Origin: Rhizobium sp. GN54
Lineage (GTDB): Bacteria; Pseudomonadota; Alphaproteobacteria; Rhizobiales; Rhizobiaceae
Reading direction: 5' to 3'
Length of the DNA: 64,000 bases
NCBI RefSeq assembly: GCF_021026345.1
Contig: NZ_JAJNCZ010000009.1
Coordinates: forward strand, 124,001 to 188,000
The position numbers were made by a program, and so were the translations under genes. The notes beneath the pieces were generated by a model that saw only the letters and a list, made by a program, of their open reading frames with translations, was not told where the DNA came from and made no database searches. Of this stretch, positions 45,890 to 58,373 are shown piece after piece (position 1 is the first letter of the stretch; every line of letters begins with the position of its first letter).

Positions 45890-47701
45890 TCAGGCGGCGC
45901 GGGCGCGGGCTGTTGCCGAGGGCGCGTCGAGGCGGAAGCGCTGCAGCAGCGTCCGCAGTTCCTCGCTCTCCTGCGACAGCGTCTGCCCGGCCGCGCTCGT
46001 CTCCTCGACCATCGCGGCGTTCTGCTGGGTCATCTGGTCCATCTGGTTGACGGCGGTGTTGACCTCGGCCAGTCCGACCGATTGCTCGCGGGCGGCGGTG
46101 GCGATCAGTTGCACCTGGTCGTTGACCTGGTGGACCAGCTGCTCGATCTCGGCCAGCGCCTCGCCGGTGGAGCGCACCAGCGCCACGCCGTTGCCGACCT
46201 CCGTCGCCGAATTGCCGATCAGGCCCTTGATCTCCTTGGCGGCATTAGCCGAGCGCTGCGCCAGCTCGCGCACCTCCTGCGCCACCACGGCAAAGCCCCG
46301 GCCCGCCTCGCCGGCCCGCGCCGCCTCGACGCCGGCGTTCAGCGCCAGCAGGTTCGTCTGGAAGGCGATCTCGTCGATCACCCCGATGATCTGGCCGATG
46401 CGGTTGGAGGCGTCCTCGATCCGCCCCATCGCGGCGACGGCATCGCGCACGATGGCGCCGGAGCGGCCGGCGCTGTCCTTTGTCTGCCCGACCATGCGGC
46501 TCGCCTCGGCCGCGCGGTCCGAGGCGCTGCGGACGGCGGCGGTGATCTCGTCCAGCGCCGCAGCCGTTTCCTCCAGCGAGGCCGCCTGCTGCTCGGTACG
46601 CTGCGACAGGTCGTTGGCGGCTGCGGCGATGCCGCCGGCATTGCCGTGCACCACGTCGGTCGAACGGGCGATCGCGCCGATGACGCCGTTCAGCGCCTGC
46701 GCCGCCTGGTTGAAGTCCTCGCGCAGCTTGGCATATTCCGGGGCGATCGCATCGATCCGGGCGGAAAGATCTCCGCGGGCGAGCCGCTCGAGCGCCGTGC
46801 CGACCGTGTCCATCGCCTCGACCTGCGACTGGCTGATGGCGCGCTGCCGCCGCTCGCCCTCGCTGCGCTCGGCATCGGTGCGCCGCTGCTGCTCGCCTTC
46901 GCGGCTGCGCATCTCGGCGCGTTCGCGCACGCTGTCTCGCAGCACCGACACGACCCGGGCCATGTCGCCGACCTCGTCGGGCCGGTCCGTGCCGGGCACG
47001 TCGCCGGAGACGTCCTCCTGCGCGATCGCCTGCATGGCGCTCTTCAGCCGGCCGATCGGGCCGACCACGCTGCGGACGATGGCGAAGGCGACAAGCACGA
47101 TCGCCAGCGCGCCGAGCCCCAGCCAGCCGGCCATGGAGACCGCGTTGCGCCGGAACATGGCCGAGAGGTCGTCCGCATAGACCCCTGTACCGACCACCCA
47201 GCCCCAGGGCGCGAAGCCCGCGACATGCGAATATTTCAGCACCGGCTCTTCCGCGCCGGGCTTCGGCCAGTAATAGTCGACAAAGCCCTCGCCCCTGGCC
47301 TTCGCCACGTCGGCGAACTCGCGGAAGATGAACTTGCCGGTCGGATCCTTCATCCCCGACTGGTCGGTGTTGTCGAGCTCCGGCTTGATCGGATGCATGA
47401 CGATGTTCGCGTCGAGATCGTTGATCCAGAAATAGCCGCTATCCTCGTAGCGCAGCGCCCGGACGGCGTCCTTGGCGCGCGCCTGCGCCTCCTCCCGCGA
47501 AAGCGCCCCCGACGCCTCCTGGCCGTGATAGAACTCGAACAGTTTCACCATGTTCTGGTCCATCGCGCGCAGCTTCGACTTGCGCTCGACGACCATCGCG
47601 CCCTGATAATGAAACAGCGCATAGACGGAAACCGCCGAAAAGACGGCAAGCGCCAGCCCCACGAGCAGATACAGCCTGGCCGATATCTTCAACTTGCTCA
47701 C
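45890..47701 (-). CDS. Methyl-accepting chemotaxis protein with single Cache sensor
   Basis: 603 residues from the GTG at 47701 (GAGGGGG six bases upstream). Membrane helix ~8-28, a periplasmic single Cache domain ([42 protein letters not shown]; residues ~35-180), second helix ~186-208, HAMP, and the signalling domain with [19 protein letters not shown]. sCache receptors usually sense small carboxylic acids. Third receptor in this window; no che cluster nearby. Confidence 0.93.
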   Translation of the reverse strand: MSKLKISARLYLLVGLALAVFSAVSVYALFHYQGAMVVERKSKLRAMDQNMVKLFEFYHGQEASGALSREEAQARAKDAVRALRYEDSGYFWINDLDANIVMHPIKPELDNTDQSGMKDPTGKFIFREFADVAKARGEGFVDYYWPKPGAEEPVLKYSHVAGFAPWGWVVGTGVYADDLSAMFRRNAVSMAGWLGLGALAIVLVAFAIVRSVVGPIGRLKSAMQAIAQEDVSGDVPGTDRPDEVGDMARVVSVLRDSVRERAEMRSREGEQQRRTDAERSEGERRQRAISQSQVEAMDTVGTALERLARGDLSARIDAIAPEYAKLREDFNQAAQALNGVIGAIARSTDVVHGNAGGIAAAANDLSQRTEQQAASLEETAAALDEITAAVRSASDRAAEASRMVGQTKDSAGRSGAIVRDAVAAMGRIEDASNRIGQIIGVIDEIAFQTNLLALNAGVEAARAGEAGRGFAVVAQEVRELAQRSANAAKEIKGLIGNSATEVGNGVALVRSTGEALAEIEQLVHQVNDQVQLIATAAREQSVGLAEVNTAVNQMDQMTQQNAAMVEETSAAGQTLSQESEELRTLLQRFRLDAPSATARARAA

Positions 47702-47909
47702 AATGATCCCCCTCAATCCGGCAGATGACTTTGCCGACCCGGCGCCGATCTTTGTCGCGACAAGTTAAATTCGACTAAATTACGATGTACCAATTTTTCC
47801 GGGCTTTGCCCGTCCACCACCGGAGCGCAAGACAGGCAAGGTGGTGGTGTGCCCTGTTTCTCGGCGCGCCTTTGGTCTAAATCGGTAGCGAACACGGAGT
47901 AATCGATTC

Positions 47910-48296
47910 ATGACCGAGAACGCTTCACCCCCGGGGCAGCTGACGCTGCGAACACTGGCGATGCCCGCCGACGCCAATGCCGCCGGCGACATCTTCGGCG
48001 GCTGGGTCATGTCGCAGATGGACCTCGCGGCCGGCATTCGCGCCGCCGAACGGGCGCATGGCCGCGTCGTCACCCGCGCGGTTCGCGAGATGGCGTTCGA
48101 ATTGCCGGTCAAGATCGGCGACACCATCAACGTCTATACCGAGATCGTCGCCGTCGGCCGCACCTCGATCACCCTGCTGGTCGAGGCCTGGGCGCGCCGC
48201 TACCTGACCGGGCGCCTCGACAAGGTCACCGGCGCAACCTTCGTCATGGTCGCCCTCGATCGCGACGGCAATCCGGCGGCCGTGCCGGCCGAGTGA
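47910..48296 (+). CDS. Acyl-CoA thioesterase (YciA-like hotdog fold)
   Basis: 128 residues. The block LAMPADANAAGDIFGGWVMSQMDLAAG carries the conserved Asn/Asp and GDIFGGW motif of YciA/BACH hotdog thioesterases; VVTRAVREMAFELPVKIGDTI and SITLLVEAW follow. It hydrolyses acyl-CoA esters in the cytosol. Length is normal. Alone between divergent chemoreceptor and a membrane protein gene. Confidence 0.92.
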   Translation: MTENASPPGQLTLRTLAMPADANAAGDIFGGWVMSQMDLAAGIRAAERAHGRVVTRAVREMAFELPVKIGDTINVYTEIVAVGRTSITLLVEAWARRYLTGRLDKVTGATFVMVALDRDGNPAAVPAE

Positions 48297-48417
48297 CCCG
48301 CCCCGACATGGACCTGCCGGCCTTCACCTGACATTCTGCGCCCGCCTGAACCGGCCGAATCGGTCACGAGGATGAGCCGGCGGATCCCTGCGGTCCGCCA
48401 CGACCGGGAAAGTTCCG

Positions 48418-49008
48418 ATGGAGCACGCGACAGCCGATCCGGCCCTCTTCACCCATGTGCGGGTCGTCATCGGCATGGTGGTCAGCCTGTCGCTGGCCCG
48501 GCTTCTCACCGGGCTCGCCACCTTCGTCCAGCACCCCGGCAAGACGCGTGTCTACTGGATCCACCTCGGCTGGGTGCTGTCGATGCTGCTCTTCCTGCTG
48601 CATTTCTGGTGGTGGGAATTCCGGCTGCAGGCGCTGACCGTCTTCGACTTCGGCGTCTTCCTGTTCCTGATCGCATACGCCTGCCTGTTCTTCTTCCTCT
48701 GCGTGCTGCTCTTTCCCCTTTCGATGGAGGACTATGGCGGCTACGAGGACTACTTCATGTCGCGCAAGGGCTGGTTCTTCGGCTTCCTGGCGCTCTCCTA
48801 TGCGGTCGATCTCGTCGACACGGCCATCAAGGGACGAAGCTACTTCGAATCCTTCGGCTACGAATATCCGGTGCGCAACGTCGTCTATATCGTCCTCTGC
48901 GGCATTGCCGCGCTCACCGCCAATAGGCGGTTCCACGCCGCCTTCGTCTCCCTCGGCCTGCTCTACCAGGTGAGCTGGATCTTCCGGGCCTTCGACATCA
49001 TCGACTGA
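48418..49008 (+). CDS. Small integral membrane protein, unrecognised
   Basis: 196 residues with five to six hydrophobic segments (~14-35, 47-66, 73-100, 118-135, 150-165, 172-190), many Trp/Phe/Tyr residues (LLFLLHFWWWEFRLQ). GGGAAA lies upstream of the ATG. I do not recognise a characterised family; similar uncharacterised membrane proteins occur in rhizobia. Convergent with the DUF1501 gene, 13 bases apart. Confidence 0.8.
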   Translation: MEHATADPALFTHVRVVIGMVVSLSLARLLTGLATFVQHPGKTRVYWIHLGWVLSMLLFLLHFWWWEFRLQALTVFDFGVFLFLIAYACLFFFLCVLLFPLSMEDYGGYEDYFMSRKGWFFGFLALSYAVDLVDTAIKGRSYFESFGYEYPVRNVVYIVLCGIAALTANRRFHAAFVSLGLLYQVSWIFRAFDIID

Positions 49009-49021
49009 TGCCGGTACGGGC

Positions 49022-50191
49022 TCAGCCGCGCAGGTAGGCGGCGCCGCGGTCGAACGACAATCCCGGGAAGATCGCATTGTCGATGGCGCCGGCCGGGACG
49101 TCGAACTGCCGGTAGAGCATGGCGGCGGCCAGCTGGCGCAGGTCGGTGGTCGGCGTCAGGTCCCGGTCGTCCAGCAGCGCCGTTTCGGCGAGCCCCGGCC
49201 ATGTCCCGTAGACCCTGCCGCCCGCCACCGCGCCGCCGGCGATGATCGCAAGGCCGCCGGTGCCGTGGTCGGTTCCGCCGGAGCCGTTCTCCCGCGCCGT
49301 GCGGCCGAATTCGGTGATCGCCAGGATCGCCGTCTTCCGCCAGACCTGCGGCGACAGGTTCGCCTTCAGCGTCAGGATCGCGGTGCACAGATCGGTGACC
49401 GGCCGCTTGAAGGTTCGCTCCTGGCCGACATGGGTGTCCCAGCCGTTGATGGTGAAGCTCGCGATGCGGTGCTCGCCGGACAGCATGCCGGCAGCAAGCC
49501 TGGCGACCGCGGCGACGCCCGCGTTCCGCCGCTCGTCCCCGTAGATGCGGTCGGAAAACAGGTCCGTGTCCATGGCGTCGCCCATCGCCGCGGCGAAGAC
49601 GGGATCGTTGCGGTAGAGCCGCACGAACGCCATCTGCTCGTCCTCGGCCATGTCGAGGTCGGCGCGGGTCGACCAGACGTCGACCGGATTGGGGCCGGAC
49701 AGGATGAGTTCGGAGGTGGTGGTCACGTCGATTGCCCGGCGCTCGGCGCTGCGGGGAATGCTGGCGATGGCGCGGTTGAGCCAGCCGGTGCGCTCGTCGT
49801 TCAGGGCCGCACCACCGCTTTCGAGCATGTCCTGCCCGTCGAAATGGCTGCGGCCGGAGCGATACGGCGTCGAGATCGCGTGCACGAAGCCGAGTTCGCG
49901 CGACCGCCACAGCGGCATCAGCGCCTCGGCCAGCGGATGCAGGCCGAAGAAGCCGTCGAGGTCGAGCAGACCCCGCTCCGGCGTCAGCGCGAGCTTGGGC
50001 CGCAGAACCGGCAGCGCCGGATCGCCATAGGGCTGCACCAGCGCAAGCCCGTCCATCGCACCACGCAGCACGATCGTCACCAGCCGGTTGTCGCCGGGAA
50101 CCGCGGCGAAGCTCACCGGCGTCACCACCGGCGAGGCGGCCAGGCAGCAGGCTGCGCCGAGCAGGGTGCGCCGGCTGATTTCGTTCGTCAT
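49022..50191 (-). CDS. DUF1501 domain secreted protein
   Basis: 389 residues with a Tat-like signal (SRRTLLGAACCLAASPVV). The sulfatase/alkaline-phosphatase-like DUF1501 fold shows VTIVLRGAMDGLALVQPYGD, HPLAEALMPLWRSRELGFVHA, GWLNRAI, NGWDTHVGQE, ITEFGRTARENGSGGTDHGTGGLAIIAGG and the PTTDLRQLAAAML end. The HG and DTH residues resemble metal ligands. Always paired with a DUF1800 gene, here 100 bases upstream, so they act together, probably exported; the reaction is unknown. Confidence 0.9.
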   Translation of the reverse strand: MTNEISRRTLLGAACCLAASPVVTPVSFAAVPGDNRLVTIVLRGAMDGLALVQPYGDPALPVLRPKLALTPERGLLDLDGFFGLHPLAEALMPLWRSRELGFVHAISTPYRSGRSHFDGQDMLESGGAALNDERTGWLNRAIASIPRSAERRAIDVTTTSELILSGPNPVDVWSTRADLDMAEDEQMAFVRLYRNDPVFAAAMGDAMDTDLFSDRIYGDERRNAGVAAVARLAAGMLSGEHRIASFTINGWDTHVGQERTFKRPVTDLCTAILTLKANLSPQVWRKTAILAITEFGRTARENGSGGTDHGTGGLAIIAGGAVAGGRVYGTWPGLAETALLDDRDLTPTTDLRQLAAAMLYRQFDVPAGAIDNAIFPGLSFDRGAAYLRG

Positions 50192-50291
50192 CGCTCGGTC
50201 TCCTCGGCACCGCGCCCCGGCAGCAGTTCACATCTGCCCGCGGACGCGCATGTCCTTCTCGATTCCTGTCGCGCCGGGCTCTCCTTGAACC

Positions 50292-51854
50292 CTAGCGCCT
50301 GTTGAACTCCGGCGAGGCCAGCGTCAGCACCAGTCCCGCCTCCCGGCTCGGCGCCTGCGACACGACCTGGATGGTATCATCACGGGCGATATCGCCCAGA
50401 GCCGCCGCCACGAAGCGGCGCGGATCGCGGTCGCCGCCGAACCGCGCCACGAGGGCGCGCGCCCAGTCGATCCGCTGCGTCAGTTGCGCCGCCGTGATCC
50501 AGGCGGACAGCTCCTCGTCCCAGCCGGCCGGGCTCGGCGGACGCCAGAGCGGCTGGCCGAGCCGCTGCAGCGCGCCCACGGACAGCGGGTTGGCACGGAT
50601 CGGCACCCGACCGTCGGCGGTCGGCCTGGCCAGGACCGTGGCCGTCGCCCCGTCGCCGCTCGCCATCTCCACGACCGCATCCCCCGTTCCGGCTTCATCC
50701 GTCGCCATCATCGACATTTCAGCCGCCCCGTCCTGCGGCGTCGCCATCGCCGCCCGCCCGGGCCGCCTCGGCGTCACGGCGATCGGCTCCAGCGCCTCCG
50801 CCGGCACGTCCAGCGCGCGCAGGCCGGCCACCACGAAGTCGAACGGCTGGCGGGCCTTCTGCCCGTCCTCGTCCCAGCTGCGCGGATGCTCCAGCATCGC
50901 GCGGTAGACCGCGAGCAATTCGCCATCTGTGCGCGTCCAGGCCGCCACCATGGCCTCGACCACCTCGGTCGGCGGCTCGTCGGCGATGAAATGCACCACC
51001 AGCTTGCGGCAGACGTGCCGGCGCGTCGCTTCGTGCGCGGCGAGATCGGCCAGCAGCGCCTCGACGTCGCCAAGGCTCCGCTTCGGCCCGCCATAGTCGC
51101 GGCCGAGCACGCGGTGGACGCCCGGCTCCGCCCAGGCCTTGCGATAGGTCGTCTCGAACGCGCCGCCGTCGTGATCCAGCCCGGACAGCACATAGGCCGC
51201 CGCCCGGACGTCGTCCTGCGTATAGCCGCCATCGGCGCCGAGCGTGTGCAGTTCGATCAGTTCGCGGGCGAGGTTCTCGTTCAGTCCCCGCCCCCGCTTC
51301 CGCCCGACCGGCGAATGGGGCCCGACCGATTTCGGCTGGTCGAGATAGGCGAGCATCGCCGGATGCAGGATCGCCGCCCGCAGCAGCGGTTCGAACCGGC
51401 CGCCCAGGTTCGGCCGCAGCGCCTCGGCCTCGTACAGGCCGACGAGGATGCGGGTACTGGCGGTCTTTTCGGCGTTGACCGCGAAGTGGTCGCACCAGAA
51501 GGCGGCGAGCCGCTCGAAAAATCCGTTCGGCGACTGCACCGCATGGCGGACCTTCCGGTGCTGGTCGCGCAGGAAGGCAGCGTTGAGCGCGATCTGGAAC
51601 GGATTGACGCGGCGGTCGCCCACCTTGCGCACGGTGCCGTTCTCGCGCTGCTCCTGATAGCTCTTGTACAGCGCCCGGAAGGCGGGGAAGTTGGTGCGGC
51701 GCCCGGCGATGCCGTCATAGGGAAAGGGACAGGTTTCGGCCACGCCGCGCGTCACCTGCGCCAGCAGGTCGTCGACCGTGCCGGCCGGCAGCTCGCCCGG
51801 GCGCGGGCCGGTACCGAAACGATGGGCGGCGATGGTGCCGAAGGCGTTCGTCAT
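50292..51854 (-). CDS. DUF1800 domain protein
   Basis: 520 residues, no obvious signal peptide. Family landmarks are RVRHAVQSPNGFFERLAAFWCDHFAVN near residue 103, GLNENLARELIELHTLGADGGYTQDDVRAAAYVLSGL near residue 185, and RKLVVHFIADEPP. The pair DUF1800-DUF1501 is widespread in Proteobacteria and Planctomycetes, with no established function. A low-complexity insertion ~365-400 breaks the C-terminal part. Confidence 0.9.
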   Translation of the reverse strand: MTNAFGTIAAHRFGTGPRPGELPAGTVDDLLAQVTRGVAETCPFPYDGIAGRRTNFPAFRALYKSYQEQRENGTVRKVGDRRVNPFQIALNAAFLRDQHRKVRHAVQSPNGFFERLAAFWCDHFAVNAEKTASTRILVGLYEAEALRPNLGGRFEPLLRAAILHPAMLAYLDQPKSVGPHSPVGRKRGRGLNENLARELIELHTLGADGGYTQDDVRAAAYVLSGLDHDGGAFETTYRKAWAEPGVHRVLGRDYGGPKRSLGDVEALLADLAAHEATRRHVCRKLVVHFIADEPPTEVVEAMVAAWTRTDGELLAVYRAMLEHPRSWDEDGQKARQPFDFVVAGLRALDVPAEALEPIAVTPRRPGRAAMATPQDGAAEMSMMATDEAGTGDAVVEMASGDGATATVLARPTADGRVPIRANPLSVGALQRLGQPLWRPPSPAGWDEELSAWITAAQLTQRIDWARALVARFGGDRDPRRFVAAALGDIARDDTIQVVSQAPSREAGLVLTLASPEFNRR

Positions 51855-51913
51855 GAGCCATCCCTATCGCGTGAAGCTGTGCGGAGATTGCGGCTTTTTT
51901 ACCGGCCGCGCCC

Positions 51914-52267
51914 TCAGCCCTTGAACACGAAGGCGGCGCCGGCGGCGATCAGGGCGAAGCCGATCAGGTGGTTCCAGGTCAGGCTCTCCTTGAGGAAGAA
52001 CACCGAGAAGCCGGCGAAGATGACCAGCGTGATCACCTCCTGGATCGTCTTCAGCTGCGCGGCCGAATAGACCTGGTGGCCGATGCGGTTCGCCGGCACC
52101 GCCAGGCAGTATTCGAAAAAGGCGATCGCCCAGCTCGCCAGGATGACGAGCGTGAGCGGCGCCGCCTTGACCTTGAGATGGCCGTACCAGGCGAAGGTCA
52201 TGAAGACGTTGGAGAGGCAGAGCAGCACGATCGGCCAGACGGCCGCGGGGTTGAGGGCGAAGGGCAT
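51914..52267 (-). CDS. DMT family membrane protein (DUF486)
   Basis: 117 residues from the ATG at 52267, four membrane helices. NVFMTFAWYGHLKVKAAPLTLVILASWAIAFFEYCLAVPANRIGH and QLKTIQEVITLVIFAGFSVFFLKE identify DUF486, a small multidrug-resistance-like family. Half-size transporters of this type work as dimers. Divergent from uvrB. Role unknown. Confidence 0.9.
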   Translation of the reverse strand: MPFALNPAAVWPIVLLCLSNVFMTFAWYGHLKVKAAPLTLVILASWAIAFFEYCLAVPANRIGHQVYSAAQLKTIQEVITLVIFAGFSVFFLKESLTWNHLIGFALIAAGAAFVFKG

Positions 52268-52469
52268 CGAAGGATCCGGTTCCTGAGGGGATATGGCCAA
52301 GTCATAGACGATTCGCCCATGGCCGGCGAAAGGCATTTGCGGCCGCAAGCTGGACGCCGGAAGCATGGCGGGATGATGGCCGCGGCCGCCGGCTGGCGCG
52401 GGCATTCCGTTTCCCTTTTGTACTCATGCCCCCTTCCCTTTCACCGTGACTCTCTCCATATTCCCGACC

Positions 52470-55697
<3,228 letters not shown>

Positions 55698-55797
55698 ATC
55701 GTCTGACGCACAATGTGTAATTCGCACACAGCAACAAAATTAGCTTGAAGAATTTCACCGCATGTCTTTATGGTTCATAAATTGGAGGGGCAGGAAA

Positions 55798-56292
55798 ATG
55801 GCTGTTACTACACATAAGCTTAGGGACGTTTACGGCGTCGGCCGAGATATGCCACTGAATTACGTTACTAGAAAAGATGTTGACGATGAATTCGTGTCCA
55901 ACTTGTCTCGGGACAAGCATATCGTCGTGTTCGGATCATCAAAACAAGGAAAGACGACGCTTAGAAAACATTGCTTAAATGAAAATGACTACATTGTTGT
56001 TTCTTGTTTGAATACAATGAATATTGATGACTTAAATGGCGCAATCCTAAAGGCAGCTGGATATCAAATCGAACAAACTCAGACACGTACGGTTGGCGGC
56101 CATTTAAAGTACGGCGCCGAATTTAAAGGAGAAGGAAAGGTACCGCTTGTTGCAAAATCTTCAGTATCCGGATCAATAGAAAAAGAAAACAAAAAAGAAA
56201 CCTCTACAGAGAAGAAAAAATTAGAAATAGACCTCCATGACGTTAATGATATTGTAATATCCCTTAAAGAAATTAATTTTAAAAATTTATAG
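55798..56292 (+). CDS. P-loop ATPase, N-terminal reading frame (stops at a candidate frameshift site)
   Basis: 164 residues from the ATG at 55798 (GGAGG and AGGA upstream); an ATG at 55762 lacks a ribosome site. Walker A appears as VVFGSSKQGKTTLRKH (GSSKQGKT, residues ~43-50). No Walker B is present before the TAG at 56290-56292. It lies in the next frame, right after the stop, so this is the front half of one ATPase gene. Strongly AT-rich with codons unlike neighbouring genes (AAA, ATA, TTA common), which indicates transfer. Family: an unclassified AAA/STAND-like ATPase of unknown role. Confidence 0.75.
   Translation: MAVTTHKLRDVYGVGRDMPLNYVTRKDVDDEFVSNLSRDKHIVVFGSSKQGKTTLRKHCLNENDYIVVSCLNTMNIDDLNGAILKAAGYQIEQTQTRTVGGHLKYGAEFKGEGKVPLVAKSSVSGSIEKENKKETSTEKKKLEIDLHDVNDIVISLKEINFKNL
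56283..56292 (+). promoter_or_regulatory. Candidate -1 ribosomal frameshift site A AAT TTA TAG
   Basis: In the upstream frame the codons read AAA AAT TTA TAG, giving the slippery heptamer A_AAT_TTA (56283-56289) directly before the stop. The -1 frame has a TAA at 56280-56282 and is open from 56283, so any shift must occur inside these few bases. After a -1 slip the next codon is ATA (56289), continuing IVLEDFHYLP, a Walker B-like strand. Alternative: a single A lost from an A6 run, making a pseudogene. Confidence 0.5.
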
Positions 56293-57080
56293 TTCTTGAG
56301 GATTTTCATTATCTTCCGGTGCAGACACAGCAGGATTTTTCATTTTCCCTGAAAGCATATCACGAGAACTCGAGTATTTGCTTCATCGTTGTCGGCGTAT
56401 GGCGAGACAAGAACAGACTAATATATTATAATGGTGATTTGACAAACCGCGTTGCTTCGGTAGATGCTGACGCTTGGACTGCAGATAGCATGCATGAAGT
56501 CGTAAGCGCTGGAGAGGCACTGCTGAATATATCATTTTACAAAGACACAGTGGATCAAATAATTTCTGGAAGCGCCGAAAGCGTCTCTTTGTTGCAGGAG
56601 GCCTGCTATAAAATCTGCGAGGATAATGGAGTTGTTGAGACACAGAGCAACTACAGAGAAATTGGGAAAAACATCGACGTCCCTGGATTGATGCGTGAGA
56701 TTGTCAACAATCAGTCCGGACGATACTCGGCATTCATCACTAATTTTTCCGAGGGATTTCAGGCTACCGAATACGATATGTATCGGTGGATCATGTTTGT
56801 GGTGCTTAGTGTTGATGCCAACGAACTAGAATCTGGCATCAGACGGAATTCATTCTCAAAGCTAATAAAAGAAAAACATCCAGTCGGTGAAAAACTGAAC
56901 GAAGGAAACATTACTCAGGCATTACAGAGTTCGGCATCTCTGCAAGTCATAAAAAATATAAGGCCGATAATTATTGACTATGATCAGACTACCCGCGTCT
57001 TAAACGTGGTTGATCGCAGCTTTCTAATTTGGCTATCGCTGCAAGACAGAACAGAATTATTGGCCGAGCTAGACATATAA
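56289..57080 (+). CDS. P-loop ATPase, C-terminal reading frame (-1 frame)
   Basis: 263 residues if read through from 56289; a GTG at 56319 could start it independently but has no good ribosome site and would remove Walker B. IVLEDFHYLPVQTQQDFSFSLKAYHENS carries the Walker B/DEAD-like acidic pair, then a sensor strand SICFIVVGVWRDKNRLI and a helical C-terminal domain with the end TRVLNVVDRSFLIWLSLQDR. Joined to the upstream frame it makes a 427-residue protein. The whole frame is well preserved with no further stops, unlike an old pseudogene. No partner gene is next to it. Confidence 0.75.
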   Translation: MVLEDFHYLPVQTQQDFSFSLKAYHENSSICFIVVGVWRDKNRLIYYNGDLTNRVASVDADAWTADSMHEVVSAGEALLNISFYKDTVDQIISGSAESVSLLQEACYKICEDNGVVETQSNYREIGKNIDVPGLMREIVNNQSGRYSAFITNFSEGFQATEYDMYRWIMFVVLSVDANELESGIRRNSFSKLIKEKHPVGEKLNEGNITQALQSSASLQVIKNIRPIIIDYDQTTRVLNVVDRSFLIWLSLQDRTELLAELDI

Positions 57081-57698
57081 TAGAAATATACGGCTTGGTC
57101 AAACAATCCCCACTGCCATAGCGCTTCAATAATTCTTGCAATGTTCTTGGAGTGTACAATGCCGCAGATTGAACGGCTGCGACTGCATGCCATTCACCTC
57201 ATGTTGGGATGCATCCAACACGTGCACGCCCACCCCATTTCCCCCAATAAAATCAACACCCCCGCCCCCATTTCATCCACGCCCCCTGCCCCCGTGCCAT
57301 ACTCGCCCCATCCCGCCGCGGATACACCGCAAGGCGTTGCGGCGAGGCGGGGACGGCGCGGGGCGTTGAGGGGCAGACGCGAAACCTCACGGCCCGGGTC
57401 TGCGAGACTGGTCCCCTCCGGCGACGACGGGTGAAAACCCGGGTTGCGCGCCGGACGTGCCCGAGCGGTGGCACACAGAGCGGCCGCCCTCACCGGCGGA
57501 CGAGGCAGCGGACCGCGTTTGCAGGCAGAAACCGCCGAACGGGGCGCTGAAAGGTGCCACACACAACAACACAAGATGAGGCAGCTTCCAGCGCCCCGTC
57601 CGACAGCGCAGGCACGAACCGCGACGGTTTTCCGGACGCGGCCGCGGGCGCATGCGCACCAGAGCAGGTCCCAAAATCCCGGCGGAAGGAGAACAGGC
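57081..57698. other. 618-bp region at the edge of the AT-rich island
   Basis: Base composition switches from AT-rich to GC-rich near 57190-57240. A 91-codon frame from 57159 has GGAG upstream but a Pro/Arg/Ala low-complexity sequence, so I do not call it. No terminator, repeat or RNA recognised. 57471-57485 resembles the D-arm of class II tRNAs, without the rest of a tRNA. Confidence 0.4.
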
Positions 57699-58373
57699 AT
57701 GCAGAACGACAGGCCGAAGCCCGGGCATCCGCCCACGCACCGGAGCGCCGCCGACCCGCCCCCGCGGGTCCTCGCGGCGATCCGGGAGGTGACGCGGAAG
57801 GAGCTGCCGAGCGCCGTCGCCGGCATCCTTCTCTTTCCTGAATTCGTCTGCCGGCAGCGTCCCTGCCTGCGGCACCGCGATTGCGCGCTGGTCGCGCCTG
57901 CCGGGCAGCCGGACTGCCTCGCGGACCGTGCGGCCCCCACTGGCCTTGCAGTCCCCGGGGGACTCGGGGGTCTCGCAGGCCGCGCAGGCCTCGCAGTTCC
58001 CGGGGGCCGCGCAGGCCTCGATCCGGCGCTCCTCGCCCTGCACGAGGCGCTGCACGGGGAGGCGCTGCGGTTCCTGATCGAGATCACCGGTGACTGGTCG
58101 CCGCGGGTCACCCCGCCGAGCCGCGATCCGGACGAGCGCGAGTTGCAGGACGCGGCGGTGGCGGTCGTGCGCGCCCTGCTGCCGCCCGTCAGCCCGCTGC
58201 AGCCGCGCATCCGCGCCTGGTGCCGCGCCCGCGACGCCGTGACCGCCCCGCCCTATGCGGGCCGCGACCTGCTCGACCTGCGCGACTTCATGCGCTTCAT
58301 CGGCGCCCGGCGGATCGGGCCGGTGGTGACCGGCGACATCCCCGCCCCGCGCCACGGCCGTTCCAGACTGTAA
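57699..58373 (+). CDS. Hypothetical protein with Gly/Ala-rich segment
   Basis: 224 residues, AGGAG seven bases before the ATG (57699). I do not recognise it. N-terminal ~20 residues are disordered; then VLAAIREVTRKELPSAVAGILLFPEFVCRQRPCLRHRDCAL with several Cys, a glycine-rich stretch with repeated AVPGG and GRAGL, and a helical C-terminus with LRDFMRFIGARRIGP. The stop codon TAA sits at the left end of the MITE-like element, so the original gene could have been longer. Confidence 0.6.
   Translation: MQNDRPKPGHPPTHRSAADPPPRVLAAIREVTRKELPSAVAGILLFPEFVCRQRPCLRHRDCALVAPAGQPDCLADRAAPTGLAVPGGLGGLAGRAGLAVPGGRAGLDPALLALHEALHGEALRFLIEITGDWSPRVTPPSRDPDERELQDAAVAVVRALLPPVSPLQPRIRAWCRARDAVTAPPYAGRDLLDLRDFMRFIGARRIGPVVTGDIPAPRHGRSRL

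Noticed and set aside
57159-57434. 91-codon frame with GGAG upstream at the island edge
   Set aside because: Pro/Arg/Ala low complexity over a composition boundary, no family features.
57471-57485. tRNA-like GTGCCCGAGCGGTGG motif
   Set aside because: It matches the D-arm start of Ser/Leu tRNAs, but no acceptor, anticodon or T-arm follows. Could be a chance match or an old attachment-site remnant; not supportable.
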